Source of the DNA: Pseudomonadota bacterium
GTDB taxonomy: Bacteria; Pseudomonadota; Alphaproteobacteria; Rhizobiales; Beijerinckiaceae
NCBI GenBank assembly: GCA_023422485.1
Contig: JAGTAM010000172.1
Span: 1-21,350 of the forward strand
Direction of reading: 5' to 3'
DNA length: 21,350 nucleotides
Shown: positions 1 to 7,824 of the stretch, in pieces
Position numbering within the stretch: the stretch's first letter is position 1
How the letters are laid out: each line of letters starts with the position of its first letter
Made by a program: the position numbers and the translations under genes
Notes under the pieces: model-generated
The model's input: the letters and a program-made list of their open reading frames with translations, nothing else
The model's database searches: none
Told to the model about the DNA's origin: nothing

Positions 1-80
1 AAGCCGCCGGCCATGATCGTCATGCCGTCGCGCAGCAGGCCGGCGAGCGCCGCCTTCGGATCCGGGTAGACCTTCTTCAT
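1..80 (-). CDS. scoA: 3-oxoacid CoA-transferase subunit A, 5' end only
   Basis: Only the first 26 codons lie in the window; the gene runs off the left edge. The peptide begins MKKVYPDPKAALAGLLRDGM and continues TIMAGG, which is the characteristic N-terminus of the alpha subunit of succinyl-CoA:3-ketoacid CoA-transferase (SCOT/AtoD type). That enzyme moves CoA between succinyl-CoA and acetoacetate in ketone-body or polyhydroxybutyrate breakdown. The GG after TIMA begins the CoA-binding glycine-rich loop of the family. A GGAAGGGA Shine-Dalgarno lies about 9 bases before the ATG. The B subunit would be expected next, outside the window. With so few residues, a related acyl-CoA transferase alpha subunit cannot be excluded. 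Confidence 0.8.
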   Translation of the reverse strand, partial: MKKVYPDPKAALAGLLRDGMTIMAGG

Positions 81-444
81 CGACAGCGTCCCTTCCTCGT
101 CTTCCGCGGTCGCGGGCGTCGCCAAGCTTCGGGCTTCACGACTCGGCGCTCGGCCGCAGTCCCGATCGATGGCGATCGGGTGTGCAACGCAAGGCCGTTT
201 TCGTCAAACCGGCGACGCATTTATGCGCGATGCAAAATCCCCGTGCCGTAACCGACCGCCGGGTCGGAGGGCGCATCCGTCCTCTCTCGACAGGGCGGGT
301 CGCACCATCCACCGCATTGCGGATCGGTCTGCCCTCGGTCGCGAGACAGAAGGAACGGAACCGGCTAAGCATCCGGATCGCACGGCTCGTCACGCCGATG
401 TGGCTCGGCCGAACCCGGTCCGCATCGCCCGCCCACGGAGTGTA
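81..444. promoter_or_regulatory. Divergent intergenic region, scoA / asmA-like gene
   Basis: This 364-base gap should hold the promoters of both flanking genes. Open frames cross it on both strands, but they lack ribosome binding sites and family resemblance, so I read it as non-coding. A short inverted repeat CGCAT-TT-ATGCG sits at 216-227. Two overlapping GGAAC boxes at 352-361 have no CGTT at the right distance, so they are not EcfG promoters. No convincing housekeeping promoter was recognised. Confidence 0.4.
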
Positions 445-2349
445 ATGTCGCTGCGCCGCACCCTTTCCGCCCTCGGACTCGGGCTTCTTGCCACGGTATT
501 GGTGGCTGCCTGCCTTCCGTGGTCGGTCGAGGCGCCCGCGGCCGCCCGCTTCGTGAGCCGGGGACTGCAGCAGAGCTGGGGCGTGACCCTCGCCGCGAAG
601 GGGCCCACGGAGGTGGTGCTGCTCCCGCTTCCGCGTGTCGTCTTCCGCGACATTCGCCTCTCCGAAGGCGATGCGGCCGGGCCGGTTCTGGCCTCGGGCG
701 GAAACCTGTCGCTTCAACTCGGCCTCGCCGCCCTGCTTACCGGCCGTGTCGAAGTCGACTCCCTGACCCTCGACGGCGCCGACGTGACTCTGCCGCAGGC
801 GGCCGGGGATACCCGATGGTCCGGCGCTTTCGAGCGGCTGACCCATAGCATTGCCGGCGAGGACGGGGAGCGGCCTCGGCGGATCATCCTGACGCGTTGC
901 GCGGTCACGGGCCTCGACCCGCGGGACGCGGCGCTGCGCACGATCCGCGACGTCGATCTTACGGTCTCCTGGCCCGCCTGGAGTGACAGCCTCGCTTTGA
1001 CCGGAGGTTTCCGCTTCAGCGACGGCAGCGCCCGGATCACCCTCGCGGGTCTGCGGCCTCACGCCCTTCTCTCGGGAGGCGTGAGCCCATACACCGCCGC
1101 CGTGATATGGCCCGCCGGCTCATTCAACGCCGAGGGCAGCGGCAGCCTGCGCGACGGTCTGAGAGCATCCGGCACGGGCCGCCTCCAGACGCGCTCGCTC
1201 CACGAAACGCTGGCGCTCCTCGGCGGCAGCCTCCCCCTCTCGCCTTTCGTCGAAGATTTTTCCGTGGAGGGGAGCTTCGAGGCCGGCTCGGGCCAGATCC
1301 AGTTTCCCAATGTGACCGTCCGCAGCGGCGGCAACAGTCTCGAAGGGGCGGGCTCGGCCGTCCTCGGTCCGCGGCGCACCGCAGTGCAAGCCACGCTCGC
1401 CGCCGAGACTCTCAACCTCTCGCCCCTGCTTGCCGGCATTCTACGGCTGACGGGCTTCGATCACGCCGACGACGCGTCCTGGCGTGCGCGGTCGCTCGAC
1501 CTCCGACCCTTCATCGGAGGAGATCTCGACCTGCGGATCTCCGCCGGCAACGCGCGGATCGGGCCGGTGCAGCTGACGGATCTCGCCTCCAGCGTCCTCG
1601 TCCGCGAGGACGGCATCGAAGCCTCCCTCGGCCGTGCCAACCTGAGCGGCGGAATGGTCAAGGGCCGCGTCTCCTTCGTTTCCGACGAGGGGGACGCAGC
1701 CCCGACCCGGATCAAGGCGCAGGGAAGCTTCGACGGGCTCGATCTCGGCGCTCTCATGGACGATGTCGGGCAGTCCCGCTGGATGGTCGGGGCGACGCGG
1801 GGGAGCCTCGTCCTGGAGGCCGCAGGCCACGATGTCGGGACTGTGGCCCGATCCGTGTCAGGTCGGGTCGCGCTGGAGAGCGAGGACGGCGCCCTGTCGG
1901 GGCTCGACCTCGCCGATGTGATCCACCGCGGCGGCGCGATGGCGCCGGGGGCGCTGGCGCGGCGCAACGGGCGTACGCCGTTCGAGAATGCCGCCGTGAC
2001 GCTGCTGTTTGCCGACGGCGTCGGCGAGATCGTCGAAGGCCGGCTCGCCTCCCGCACCCTCGGCGCCTCGCTGAACGGCCGGGTCGCCCTGGCTGACCGC
2101 CGCTTCCAGGCTCGGGCCGAGATCAAACCGCGGACGGATGCCTCGGCCGACGGCGCGCCGCCCGCGGCCACATTGTTCGAGATCGCCGGTCCCTGGAATG
2201 CGGTGAGCGTGCGAGCGAGTGCGGAGCCGCGTCCTGGCAAAGACGATGCCCGCCACAACGCCGTCTCCGACGCGGTCCGCCGGCCCGGCGCGGACCTGCC
2301 CCTCGGCATCCGCGCCTACGCGCCGTCGAACGCGTCAGCGGGGCCGTGA
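445..2349 (+). CDS. AsmA family protein (inner-membrane anchored, periplasmic)
   Basis: The product has 634 residues. An N-terminal membrane anchor (about residues 6-24) is followed by a long periplasmic region rich in short beta-strands ending in small or polar residues, with the repeated GxxxL.L..G pattern of AsmA/TamB-like proteins. The C-terminal part (about 460-600), with VSGRVALESEDGALSGLDLA and later SLNGRVALADRRF, matches the AsmA-like C-terminal region. AsmA-family proteins act in envelope biogenesis and are thought to carry phospholipid between membranes. The frame is open further upstream to 169. I chose ATG 445 because CGGAG lies 4-5 bases before it and the membrane anchor starts there. 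Downstream it converges with the carboxypeptidase gene. The exact substrate cannot be read from sequence. Confidence 0.85.
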   Translation: MSLRRTLSALGLGLLATVLVAACLPWSVEAPAAARFVSRGLQQSWGVTLAAKGPTEVVLLPLPRVVFRDIRLSEGDAAGPVLASGGNLSLQLGLAALLTGRVEVDSLTLDGADVTLPQAAGDTRWSGAFERLTHSIAGEDGERPRRIILTRCAVTGLDPRDAALRTIRDVDLTVSWPAWSDSLALTGGFRFSDGSARITLAGLRPHALLSGGVSPYTAAVIWPAGSFNAEGSGSLRDGLRASGTGRLQTRSLHETLALLGGSLPLSPFVEDFSVEGSFEAGSGQIQFPNVTVRSGGNSLEGAGSAVLGPRRTAVQATLAAETLNLSPLLAGILRLTGFDHADDASWRARSLDLRPFIGGDLDLRISAGNARIGPVQLTDLASSVLVREDGIEASLGRANLSGGMVKGRVSFVSDEGDAAPTRIKAQGSFDGLDLGALMDDVGQSRWMVGATRGSLVLEAAGHDVGTVARSVSGRVALESEDGALSGLDLADVIHRGGAMAPGALARRNGRTPFENAAVTLLFADGVGEIVEGRLASRTLGASLNGRVALADRRFQARAEIKPRTDASADGAPPAATLFEIAGPWNAVSVRASAEPRPGKDDARHNAVSDAVRRPGADLPLGIRAYAPSNASAGP

Positions 2350-2350
2350 T

Positions 2351-2370
2351 GGCCTGACGGGCCGATTTTT
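2351..2370 (+). terminator. Weak possible terminator after asmA-like gene
   Basis: A short GGCC-TGACG-GGCC hairpin is followed by GA and five T, directly after the stop codon at 2349. The stem is only 4 bp, so this is weak. The remainder of the convergent gap to 2532 shows no other structure. Confidence 0.25.
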
Positions 2371-2532
2371 CCGGCATTCCGCCTCCGGTCGATCGCCCCG
2401 GTGCCGTTAGCCGTTATCGCGAGGCGAAGCCGAAACGATCCAGGGCGCGACATCTCCGGAGAAGGTCACGCCGCTGGATCGCTCCGCTGACGGAAAAGCG
2501 ACGAGTTTCAAAGCGATCGAACGCGACCGGTC

Positions 2533-3789
2533 TCAGGAATTGCCGCTCGCAGCTCCGGCCGCCGAGGTTCCGCCCGAGCCGTTGCCACCCTTGGCCTTAT
2601 CGAAGGCGCGGCGGACGAGATCGGTGCCGACCTCCAGCGCCGCGTCGAGGGCCCGCTGCGACAGGGTGCCGGCCTCCACCGTCTCGCCGGCATAGAGCGG
2701 TTGATCGAGTGCGACGGCATCGCCGCGGGTGACGCGCAGACGGCCGACCTCGCGGCCCTGCTCGACCGGCGCGACGAGCGGCCCCTGGTAGACGACCTTG
2801 GCCGTGACCCGATCCGTGGCGCCGCGGGGGAGCAGCAGGCGCACCGGCTTCTTGGCCACCACCGGCACCGAGCCTTTCTCGCCGCCGAAGACGGAGACGT
2901 CGGCCACGGTCTCGTTCGCAGCGAAGACCTGCCGCGGCTCGAAGGCGCGGAAACCCCATTCCATCATCTTTCGGGTCTCCGCCGCACGGTCGCGGGCGGT
3001 CTTCAGGCCCGAGACGACCATGATCAGCCGCTGGCCGTTCTGCACCGCCGAGCCGGTGAGCGCGTAGCCCGATTCTTCGAGATAGCCGGTCTTCAGACCG
3101 TCGGCGCCGATGTCGAGGGTCAGGAGCGGGTTGCGGTTCTGCTGCTTGATCTTGTTCCAGGTGAACTCACGCTCGGAGTAGATCTTGTAGAATTCCGGGT
3201 AGTTGTCGATCAGGTACTGGGCGATCCGCGCCATGTCGCGGGCCGTCACCTTCTGGTCCGGGGCCGAGTACCCGGTCGCGTTGCGGAAGGTCGAGCGCGT
3301 CAGCCCGATCTCCTTGGCGCGCTGGTTCATCATCCCGGCGAAGGCCTCCTCGGTGCCGGCCATGTTCTCGGCGATGGTGATCGCCGCGTCGTTGCCCGAC
3401 TGTACGATCAGCCCGCGCAGGAGGTCGGAGAGCTTGATGCGGCTGTTCACCTGGGCGAACATCGAGGAGCCGCCACCCCCTGCCCCGCCGCGGCGCCATG
3501 CGTCCTCGGTCACCGTGAATTCGGTGTCCATGGACAGGCGCCCCTCCTTGATGGCGCGGAACACGATTTCCGCGGTCATCAGCTTGGCCATGCTCGCCGG
3601 AGAAAACGGTTCGTCGGCCGCCTTCTCGAACAGAACCGAGCCGGATTCGGCATCGATCAGGATCGCGTGGATGGCCGCGGTCTGAAAGCTTTGGGCCTGC
3701 GAGGGCAGCGGAGGGAGGACGGCGCAGAAGATCGCAGCCAGCATCCCCGCGAGCGCGCAACGCGCCGCTCGGAACCGTGTCTCACCCAT
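2533..3789 (-). CDS. D-alanyl-D-alanine carboxypeptidase (PBP5/6-type, S11 peptidase)
   Basis: The 418-residue protein has a signal peptide (hydrophobic about 10-27, likely cleavage near SQA-QS at 32). It carries the three penicillin-binding motifs in order: SxxK as SMAK (Ser66, Lys69), SxN as SGN (131-133) and KTG (233-235). The C-terminal beta-domain (about 284-380) is typical of low-molecular-weight PBPs. It should act in the periplasm and remove the terminal D-Ala from peptidoglycan pentapeptides, limiting cross-linking. The last 20 residues are Gly/Ser/Ala-rich and do not look like the amphipathic membrane anchor of E. coli PBP5, so the mode of anchoring is unclear. The frame is open to 3894, but ATG 3789 has a GGGAGAGG ribosome binding site and begins the signal peptide. 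It is divergent from the next gene. Confidence 0.93.
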   Translation of the reverse strand: MGETRFRAARCALAGMLAAIFCAVLPPLPSQAQSFQTAAIHAILIDAESGSVLFEKAADEPFSPASMAKLMTAEIVFRAIKEGRLSMDTEFTVTEDAWRRGGAGGGGSSMFAQVNSRIKLSDLLRGLIVQSGNDAAITIAENMAGTEEAFAGMMNQRAKEIGLTRSTFRNATGYSAPDQKVTARDMARIAQYLIDNYPEFYKIYSEREFTWNKIKQQNRNPLLTLDIGADGLKTGYLEESGYALTGSAVQNGQRLIMVVSGLKTARDRAAETRKMMEWGFRAFEPRQVFAANETVADVSVFGGEKGSVPVVAKKPVRLLLPRGATDRVTAKVVYQGPLVAPVEQGREVGRLRVTRGDAVALDQPLYAGETVEAGTLSQRALDAALEVGTDLVRRAFDKAKGGNGSGGTSAAGAASGNS

Positions 3790-3956
3790 TTCCGCCTCTC
3801 CCGCGAACCGCTTTCTGCCCGTCCCCGCCAAGCGTGACCTTAGCCTGGATACAATCCGATATCGAAGGCAAAGTTCGATTTCGCACCGCGTCATGACGGC
3901 ACCGCGGAGCCTCGTGCGCGCTTGTGGAAAACAGGGGCAAATCCCATATCAAACCC

Positions 3957-4337
3957 ATGGAATTCCGAGACTTTCACCCCATCAAAACGCTTGGCGTCCG
4001 GGCCCGCCGCCCGGCGGCGCCGGCCACTGCCGGCGCGGCGCGGGACCTCTGGCGGACGCTGCCTCTCGAAGGAACGTTCGAGGTCGTCTACGAGGATGCT
4101 CGCGGAGCCTGGACGACCCGCACCCTGGACGCGCGCGAGCTGAAGCTCGGGCCCGGCCGCACCCTGCTCGGCGGAACCGACCGGGCGCACGGCCTCTATC
4201 GCGGGTTGCGCGCCGACCGCATCCGGCGGCTGACCGAGCCTACCTCCGGCACGCGCATCGAGACCGGCATCCTCGATTGGCTGCTGGCTCGCGCCGAGGC
4301 GCAGCGGAAGGCGCATAGGCCCCGCCGAGCGGCGTGA
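3957..4337 (+). CDS. Small protein with WYL-like domain
   Basis: The product has 126 residues from ATG 3957; a GTG at 3924 would add 11. Neither start has a good Shine-Dalgarno, so the start is uncertain. The central part reads like an SH3-fold WYL domain: FEVVYED (41-47), then RTLDAREL (55-62), then [12 protein letters not shown] (81-92). This follows the usual order of a Y-E-D strand, an R-x-[ILV]-D-x strand and the F/Y-R-x-D-R-I ligand-facing strand. WYL domains normally sit behind a helix-turn-helix and bind nucleic-acid ligands; here there is no DNA-binding region. It precedes rnd by 94 bases on the same strand and may be co-transcribed. Function is not established; the domain call is from pattern only. 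Confidence 0.65.
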   Translation: MEFRDFHPIKTLGVRARRPAAPATAGAARDLWRTLPLEGTFEVVYEDARGAWTTRTLDARELKLGPGRTLLGGTDRAHGLYRGLRADRIRRLTEPTSGTRIETGILDWLLARAEAQRKAHRPRRAA

Positions 4338-4357
4338 GCGGGCGAAGTTTTCCCGCT
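4337..4357 (+). other. Small inverted repeat between WYL-like gene and rnd
   Basis: AGCGGG (4337-4342) and CCCGCT (4352-4357) form a 6-bp stem with a 9-base loop right at the stop codon. There is no T-tract, so it may only slow transcription or have no role. Confidence 0.25.
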
Positions 4358-4431
4358 TCCCCGCAATCGCGTGGGGACAAGAGGCCTCCCGTCGTCTCGC
4401 GATCACGCGAGACCTTCGGTATAGCCGGTTC

Positions 4432-5586
4432 ATGGAACTGATCTCCGCAACGCAGGCCTTGTCCGACGCCTGTGCCCGGCTCGCCGCGCAGCCCTTCGTC
4501 ACCGTCGATACGGAGTTCATGCGCGAGACGACCTATTATCCGAAGCTCTGCCTGATTCAGATGGCGGGTCCGGACGGCTTCGCCTGCCTCGTCGATCCGC
4601 TCGCGAAAGATCTCGATCTCAAGCCGTTCTTCGACCTGATGGCCGACGAAAGCACCGTGAAGGTGTTTCACTCGGCCCGGCAGGATCTGGAAATCATCTG
4701 GCTGCTCGGTGGGCTCCTGCCGCACCCCTTCTTCGACACGCAGGTCGCGGCCATGGTCTGCGGCTATGGGGACTCGGTCTCCTACGAACAGCTCGTCAAC
4801 GACGTCGCCAAGGCGCGTATCGACAAATCCTCCCGCTTCACCGACTGGTCGCGCCGCCCCCTCTCCGAGGCTCAGCTCGCCTACGCCCTCTCCGACGTTA
4901 CCCACCTCGTGACGATCTATCAGGTGCTCGCCGCCGAACTGGTACGCACCGACCGCGGCCTCTGGCTCGACGAGGAGATGGCGGTCCTGACCTCGCCCGA
5001 GACCTATCAGGCGGAACCGGCCCAGGCCTGGCGCCGGCTCTCGGGCCGGATGCGCAAGCCACGCGAGATCGCGGTGCTGATGGAAGTCGCCGGCTGGCGC
5101 GAGGCGGAGGCGCAGAGCCGCAACGTGCCCCGCGGCCGCATCCTCAAGGACGAGGCGGTGATCGACATCGCCACCGCCGGGCCGCGCAGCGTCGAGGCGC
5201 TCGGGCGTCTGCGCACCATTCCCGCCGGCTTCGAGCGCTCGCGCACCGGCACCGAGATCCTCGCCGCCGTCGAGCGGGGTTTCAACCGTGACCTGTCGCA
5301 GATCGCGCTGCCGGAGCGCAGCCGCTCGCGCGGCGGCGGCAGCGGCGCGCTGGTGGATCTCCTCAAGGTGCTGCTCAAGGCGGTGGCCGAGGCGGAGGGC
5401 GTGGCACCCAAGATCATCGCCACCGTGGACGATCTGGAAGCGCTGGCCGAGGATGACGCGGCGGACGTGGCCGTGCTTCAAGGCTGGCGCCGCAGCCTGT
5501 TCGGCGACAAGGCCCTCGCACTCAAGCACGGGCGGATGGCGCTCTCGGTGGAGCGCGGGCGAGTGACCGTGCGAGAGCTGACGTAA
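4432..5586 (+). CDS. rnd: Ribonuclease D
   Basis: This 384-residue 3'-5' exoribonuclease of the DEDDy family trims tRNA and other stable RNA 3' ends in the cytoplasm. All catalytic residues are visible: Asp26 and Glu28 in [13 protein letters not shown], Asp85 in HSARQDLE, and Tyr151 with Asp155 in YALSDVTH. The spacing from Asp85 onward equals that of E. coli RNase D. The exonuclease domain covers about 1-175. An HRDC domain (about 205-290) follows, then a C-terminal helical region. Length is typical (E. coli 375). ATG 4432 starts directly in the conserved N-terminal strand, so the start is good although the ribosome binding site is weak. Confidence 0.96.
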   Translation: MELISATQALSDACARLAAQPFVTVDTEFMRETTYYPKLCLIQMAGPDGFACLVDPLAKDLDLKPFFDLMADESTVKVFHSARQDLEIIWLLGGLLPHPFFDTQVAAMVCGYGDSVSYEQLVNDVAKARIDKSSRFTDWSRRPLSEAQLAYALSDVTHLVTIYQVLAAELVRTDRGLWLDEEMAVLTSPETYQAEPAQAWRRLSGRMRKPREIAVLMEVAGWREAEAQSRNVPRGRILKDEAVIDIATAGPRSVEALGRLRTIPAGFERSRTGTEILAAVERGFNRDLSQIALPERSRSRGGGSGALVDLLKVLLKAVAEAEGVAPKIIATVDDLEALAEDDAADVAVLQGWRRSLFGDKALALKHGRMALSVERGRVTVRELT

Positions 5587-5602
5587 CCACGTCGTTTCGC
5601 GC

Positions 5603-5624
5603 GAGCCTGCTCATTCGCGGGCTC
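5603..5624 (+). terminator. Stem-loop after rnd, no T-tract
   Basis: GAGCCTGC-TCATTC-GCGGGCTC forms an 8-bp stem (one G-U) with a 6-base loop, 16 bases after the rnd stop. No T-run follows, so it could be a 3'-end stabilising hairpin or a Rho-assisted end rather than a canonical terminator. Confidence 0.4.
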
Positions 5625-5663
5625 TCCGGCGTGACCCCGGCCGTCGGAGAAGGCGTTCAAGAA

Positions 5664-5677
5664 GTGTGTGTGTGTGT
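5664..5677. repeat. (GT)7 dinucleotide repeat
   Basis: Seven uninterrupted GT units lie in the non-coding gap between rnd and the next gene, about 97 bases before ATG 5774. Such tracts can change length by slippage. Confidence 0.9.
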
Positions 5678-5728
5678 CACCGTCGGATCTTGGCGGCGGA
5701 ACCAGTGTGACGTAGTTCGGGATTAAGT

Positions 5729-5744
5729 GGCAAATCGATTTGCC
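5729..5744. promoter_or_regulatory. 16-bp perfect palindrome, operator-like
   Basis: GGCAAATCGATTTGCC reads the same on both strands and ends 29 bases before ATG 5774. Its centre is A/T-rich in a GC-rich background. Size and place suit a dimeric repressor site controlling the small gene that follows. The regulator is unknown. Confidence 0.5.
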
Positions 5745-5773
5745 TTTCATTCCCGGTCGCTGTCGCCTGCCTG

Positions 5774-6061
5774 ATGTTCGAGCCGAACGAAGTTCTCCAG
5801 GTTCAGAGCGGCCGCGGCGCTCTGTCCGCGGAAGGGATCGCGCCGGTCAAGGTCCGCTACAAGCTCGTCGTGGAGCGGCGCGACGGCATCGTCCGCGCGC
5901 ATGGCAGCGTGACCGGCCGCCACAGCGCCCTGCACCCGCTCTGGCTCACGCCGGACGCGACCCTGCATCTGAAGGACGCGCGCCTCCTGGCCGTGTCGCT
6001 GACCGATCTCGTGGGCGATACCGCCGAGTTCGAGAGTACCGAACCGGTTGCGCGAGGCTGA
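5774..6061 (+). CDS. Conserved-looking hypothetical protein, 95 aa
   Basis: I do not recognise this protein. It has 95 residues, no signal peptide and no membrane segment. Alternating hydrophobic patterns (KVRYKLVVERRDGIVRAHGS, and ATLHLKDARLLAVSLTDL) suggest an all-beta or alpha/beta cytoplasmic fold. Third-position GC is high and even across it, as in a real gene of this genome. The ribosome binding site is poor. It lies behind the 16-bp palindrome and 49 bases before alkA, so it could be the first gene of an alkA-GNAT transcript. Function unknown. Confidence 0.6.
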   Translation: MFEPNEVLQVQSGRGALSAEGIAPVKVRYKLVVERRDGIVRAHGSVTGRHSALHPLWLTPDATLHLKDARLLAVSLTDLVGDTAEFESTEPVARG

Positions 6062-6110
6062 GACCCGCCGGACAGTGGCTTCGACCTTTGTGCCGCGCGT
6101 ACCCTGATCA

Positions 6111-7037
6111 ATGACGCTCGCCCCTCCGCCGACGACCCGTGATGCCAACGCCCATGTCGTGCTCGCGGTGCGGCCACCCTTCGACTGGACGCATCTTGAG
6201 CGCTTCTTCGCCGATCATGCGAGTCCCGGCGTCGAGATCGTGACTTCCGGCCGCTACGCGCGCACGTTCAGCATCGATGGGCGGCGCGGCACGCTATCCG
6301 TCATGCCCGAAGCCGACACTCTGTCGGTGCGCATCCGCGGCGTCGATTTGCAGCCCGCCCGCGGCGCCGTCCTGGCACGGGTTCGGGCGATGTTCGATCT
6401 CGACACCGACCCGCGGGCGGTCTTCGATGGCCTCGGGCGTGACCCGCTCACCGCCACCCTCGTCGCGCGCCGGCCCGGCCTTCGCATGCCGGGGGCCTTC
6501 GACGGGTTCGAACTGGCGGTGCGGGCGATCCTCGGGCAGCAGGTCTCGGTCGCCGCCGCCACGCGCCTCGCCGGCCGCCTCGTGGCCGCCTTCGGCACCC
6601 CCCTCACGCCGGAGGAGCAGGGCGAGGAATCGGGCCTGACCCACCTGTTTCCGACGCCGGAACAGCTTCTGGAGGCCGAGATCTCGCTCGTGCTCAACAT
6701 GCCCCGCGCCCGCGGCCGGGCGATCCAGGGGCTTGCGGCGGCGATGCGGGCGACGCCCGACCTGTTCGCGCCGGGCGGGCGGCTCGACGATACCGTCAGC
6801 CGGCTCAAGGCCCTGCCCGGCATCGGCGAGTGGACAGCGCACTACGTCGCCATGCGCGCGATGGCACAGGCCGACGCCTTCCCGGCGGGCGATGTCGGGC
6901 TGATGCGCGCCCTCGATATCGGTGCCGGGCGGCCGAGCCGCGCCGGGCTTCTCGCCCGCGCGGAAGCATGGCGGCCCTGGCGCGCCTATGCCGCGATCCA
7001 TCTCTGGGCCGAGGATGCCGCGCGGAGGACGCCATGA
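6111..7037 (+). CDS. alkA: DNA-3-methyladenine glycosylase II (AlkA family)
   Basis: The protein has 308 residues. An N-terminal AlkA_N-type beta domain (about 15-115) is followed by a helix-hairpin-helix GPD glycosylase domain (about 125-305). The HhH motif is LPGIGEWTA (235-243). The catalytic aspartate is Asp261 in FPAGDVGL, 20 residues after Trp241, the same spacing as Trp218/Asp238 in E. coli AlkA. It removes alkylated purines (3-methyladenine and others) to start base-excision repair. Unlike many relatives it is not fused to an Ada-type methyl-accepting/AraC region. The next gene starts within its stop codon (ATGA overlap), so the two are translationally coupled. Confidence 0.93.
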   Translation: MTLAPPPTTRDANAHVVLAVRPPFDWTHLERFFADHASPGVEIVTSGRYARTFSIDGRRGTLSVMPEADTLSVRIRGVDLQPARGAVLARVRAMFDLDTDPRAVFDGLGRDPLTATLVARRPGLRMPGAFDGFELAVRAILGQQVSVAAATRLAGRLVAAFGTPLTPEEQGEESGLTHLFPTPEQLLEAEISLVLNMPRARGRAIQGLAAAMRATPDLFAPGGRLDDTVSRLKALPGIGEWTAHYVAMRAMAQADAFPAGDVGLMRALDIGAGRPSRAGLLARAEAWRPWRAYAAIHLWAEDAARRTP

Positions 7038-7471
7038 CGATCCGGGATCCCGCCGCCGCCGACGAGAGCGGCTGGCGCCGGCTCTGGGCCGGCAACCTCG
7101 CCATCTACGGAGAGGACCTCGCCGAGGCGGTGACCGCCGCGACGTGGCGGCGCATCCTGGATCCGGCCTCGCCGGTCTTCGCGCGGTTCGCGGAGGCGGA
7201 CGGGACGCTCGTGGGCATGACGGTCAACGTCCTGCATGAGGGGACGTGGACGGCCGCGCCGATCTGCTATCTGGAGGATCTCTTCGTCGCCTCCGAGGCG
7301 CGCGGTGCCGGGATCGGCCGGGCGCTGATCGCCGATCTCGTCGCGATGGGGACGGCGAAGGGCTGGTCGCGTCTCTACTGGCACACGAAGAGCGGGAATG
7401 TGCAGGCGCGGCGGCTCTACGAGCGCTTCGTCGCAGCCGACGATTTCTGCCGTTACCGCCTCGTCCTCTGA
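7034..7471 (+). CDS. GNAT family N-acetyltransferase
   Basis: The product has 145 residues. Acetyl-CoA motif A is clear: LEDLFVASEARGAGIGRALI, with R-G-A-G-I-G at 90-95. It is followed by the C-terminal motif B region (GWSRLYWHTKSGNVQARRLY), which is typical of small GNAT enzymes that acetylate amines or protein N-termini. The ATG overlaps the alkA stop (ATGA) and has GGAGG 7 bases upstream, supporting coupling with the glycosylase. The substrate cannot be told from sequence. The frame is open further upstream within alkA, but that part is an overlap with no family match. Confidence 0.9.
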   Translation: MTIRDPAAADESGWRRLWAGNLAIYGEDLAEAVTAATWRRILDPASPVFARFAEADGTLVGMTVNVLHEGTWTAAPICYLEDLFVASEARGAGIGRALIADLVAMGTAKGWSRLYWHTKSGNVQARRLYERFVAADDFCRYRLVL

Positions 7472-7527
7472 TCGTTAACGCCTCGTTTACCATGGCCGCA
7501 TCACGGTCGAGTTCAGGGGAGAGAGCC

Positions 7528-7746
7528 ATGAACCGACGAGTCGGCCGTAGTTTCGATGTCCTCAGCGAGGCGCAGCTCCGGGCCGGGCGCACCGCCGCCC
7601 GCCGGGTCGCGCCGGACGCCCTGACCCCGCAGGCGGGGCCGCGGCCGATCGCCCATCTTCTCGACACGATCCAACAGGTGGCCGAAGCCGCGACCGGCGA
7701 GCGCAGCTTCCTGCATGTCGGCACCCCGGCGTCGCGGAAGGGGTGA
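7528..7746 (+). CDS. Hypothetical protein, 72 aa
   Basis: This small, basic protein is not recognised. ATG 7528 has a strong AGGGGAGA ribosome binding site about 5 bases upstream. The 56-base gap after the GNAT gene is comparatively A/T-rich (GTTAACGCCTCGTTTACC), as a promoter would be. A possible amphipathic helix covers residues 40-55 (PIAHLLDTIQQVAEAA). There is no membrane segment or signal peptide. It ends 78 bases before the convergent metallophosphoesterase gene. Function unknown. Confidence 0.6.
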   Translation: MNRRVGRSFDVLSEAQLRAGRTAARRVAPDALTPQAGPRPIAHLLDTIQQVAEAATGERSFLHVGTPASRKG

Positions 7747-7824
7747 GGGCGAGCGCATCGCGTCGAACGGTGGCTGCCGGCTTTCGGACATAGACAATGC
7801 GCGGCCGGACGGATGGAGAGTCGA

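Noticed and set aside
352..381. Two overlapping GGAAC boxes upstream of the AsmA-like gene
   Set aside because: No CGTT at 16 or 17 bases from either, so not EcfG promoters.
169..444. N-terminal extension of the AsmA-like protein back to 169
   Set aside because: The extension is Arg/Pro-rich without family match and would bury the membrane anchor; ATG 445 has a ribosome binding site.
2701..3837. Long plus-strand frame (378 codons) opposite the carboxypeptidase
   Set aside because: The opposite strand carries a signal peptide and SxxK, SxN and KTG motifs; this frame has no ribosome binding site or family pattern.
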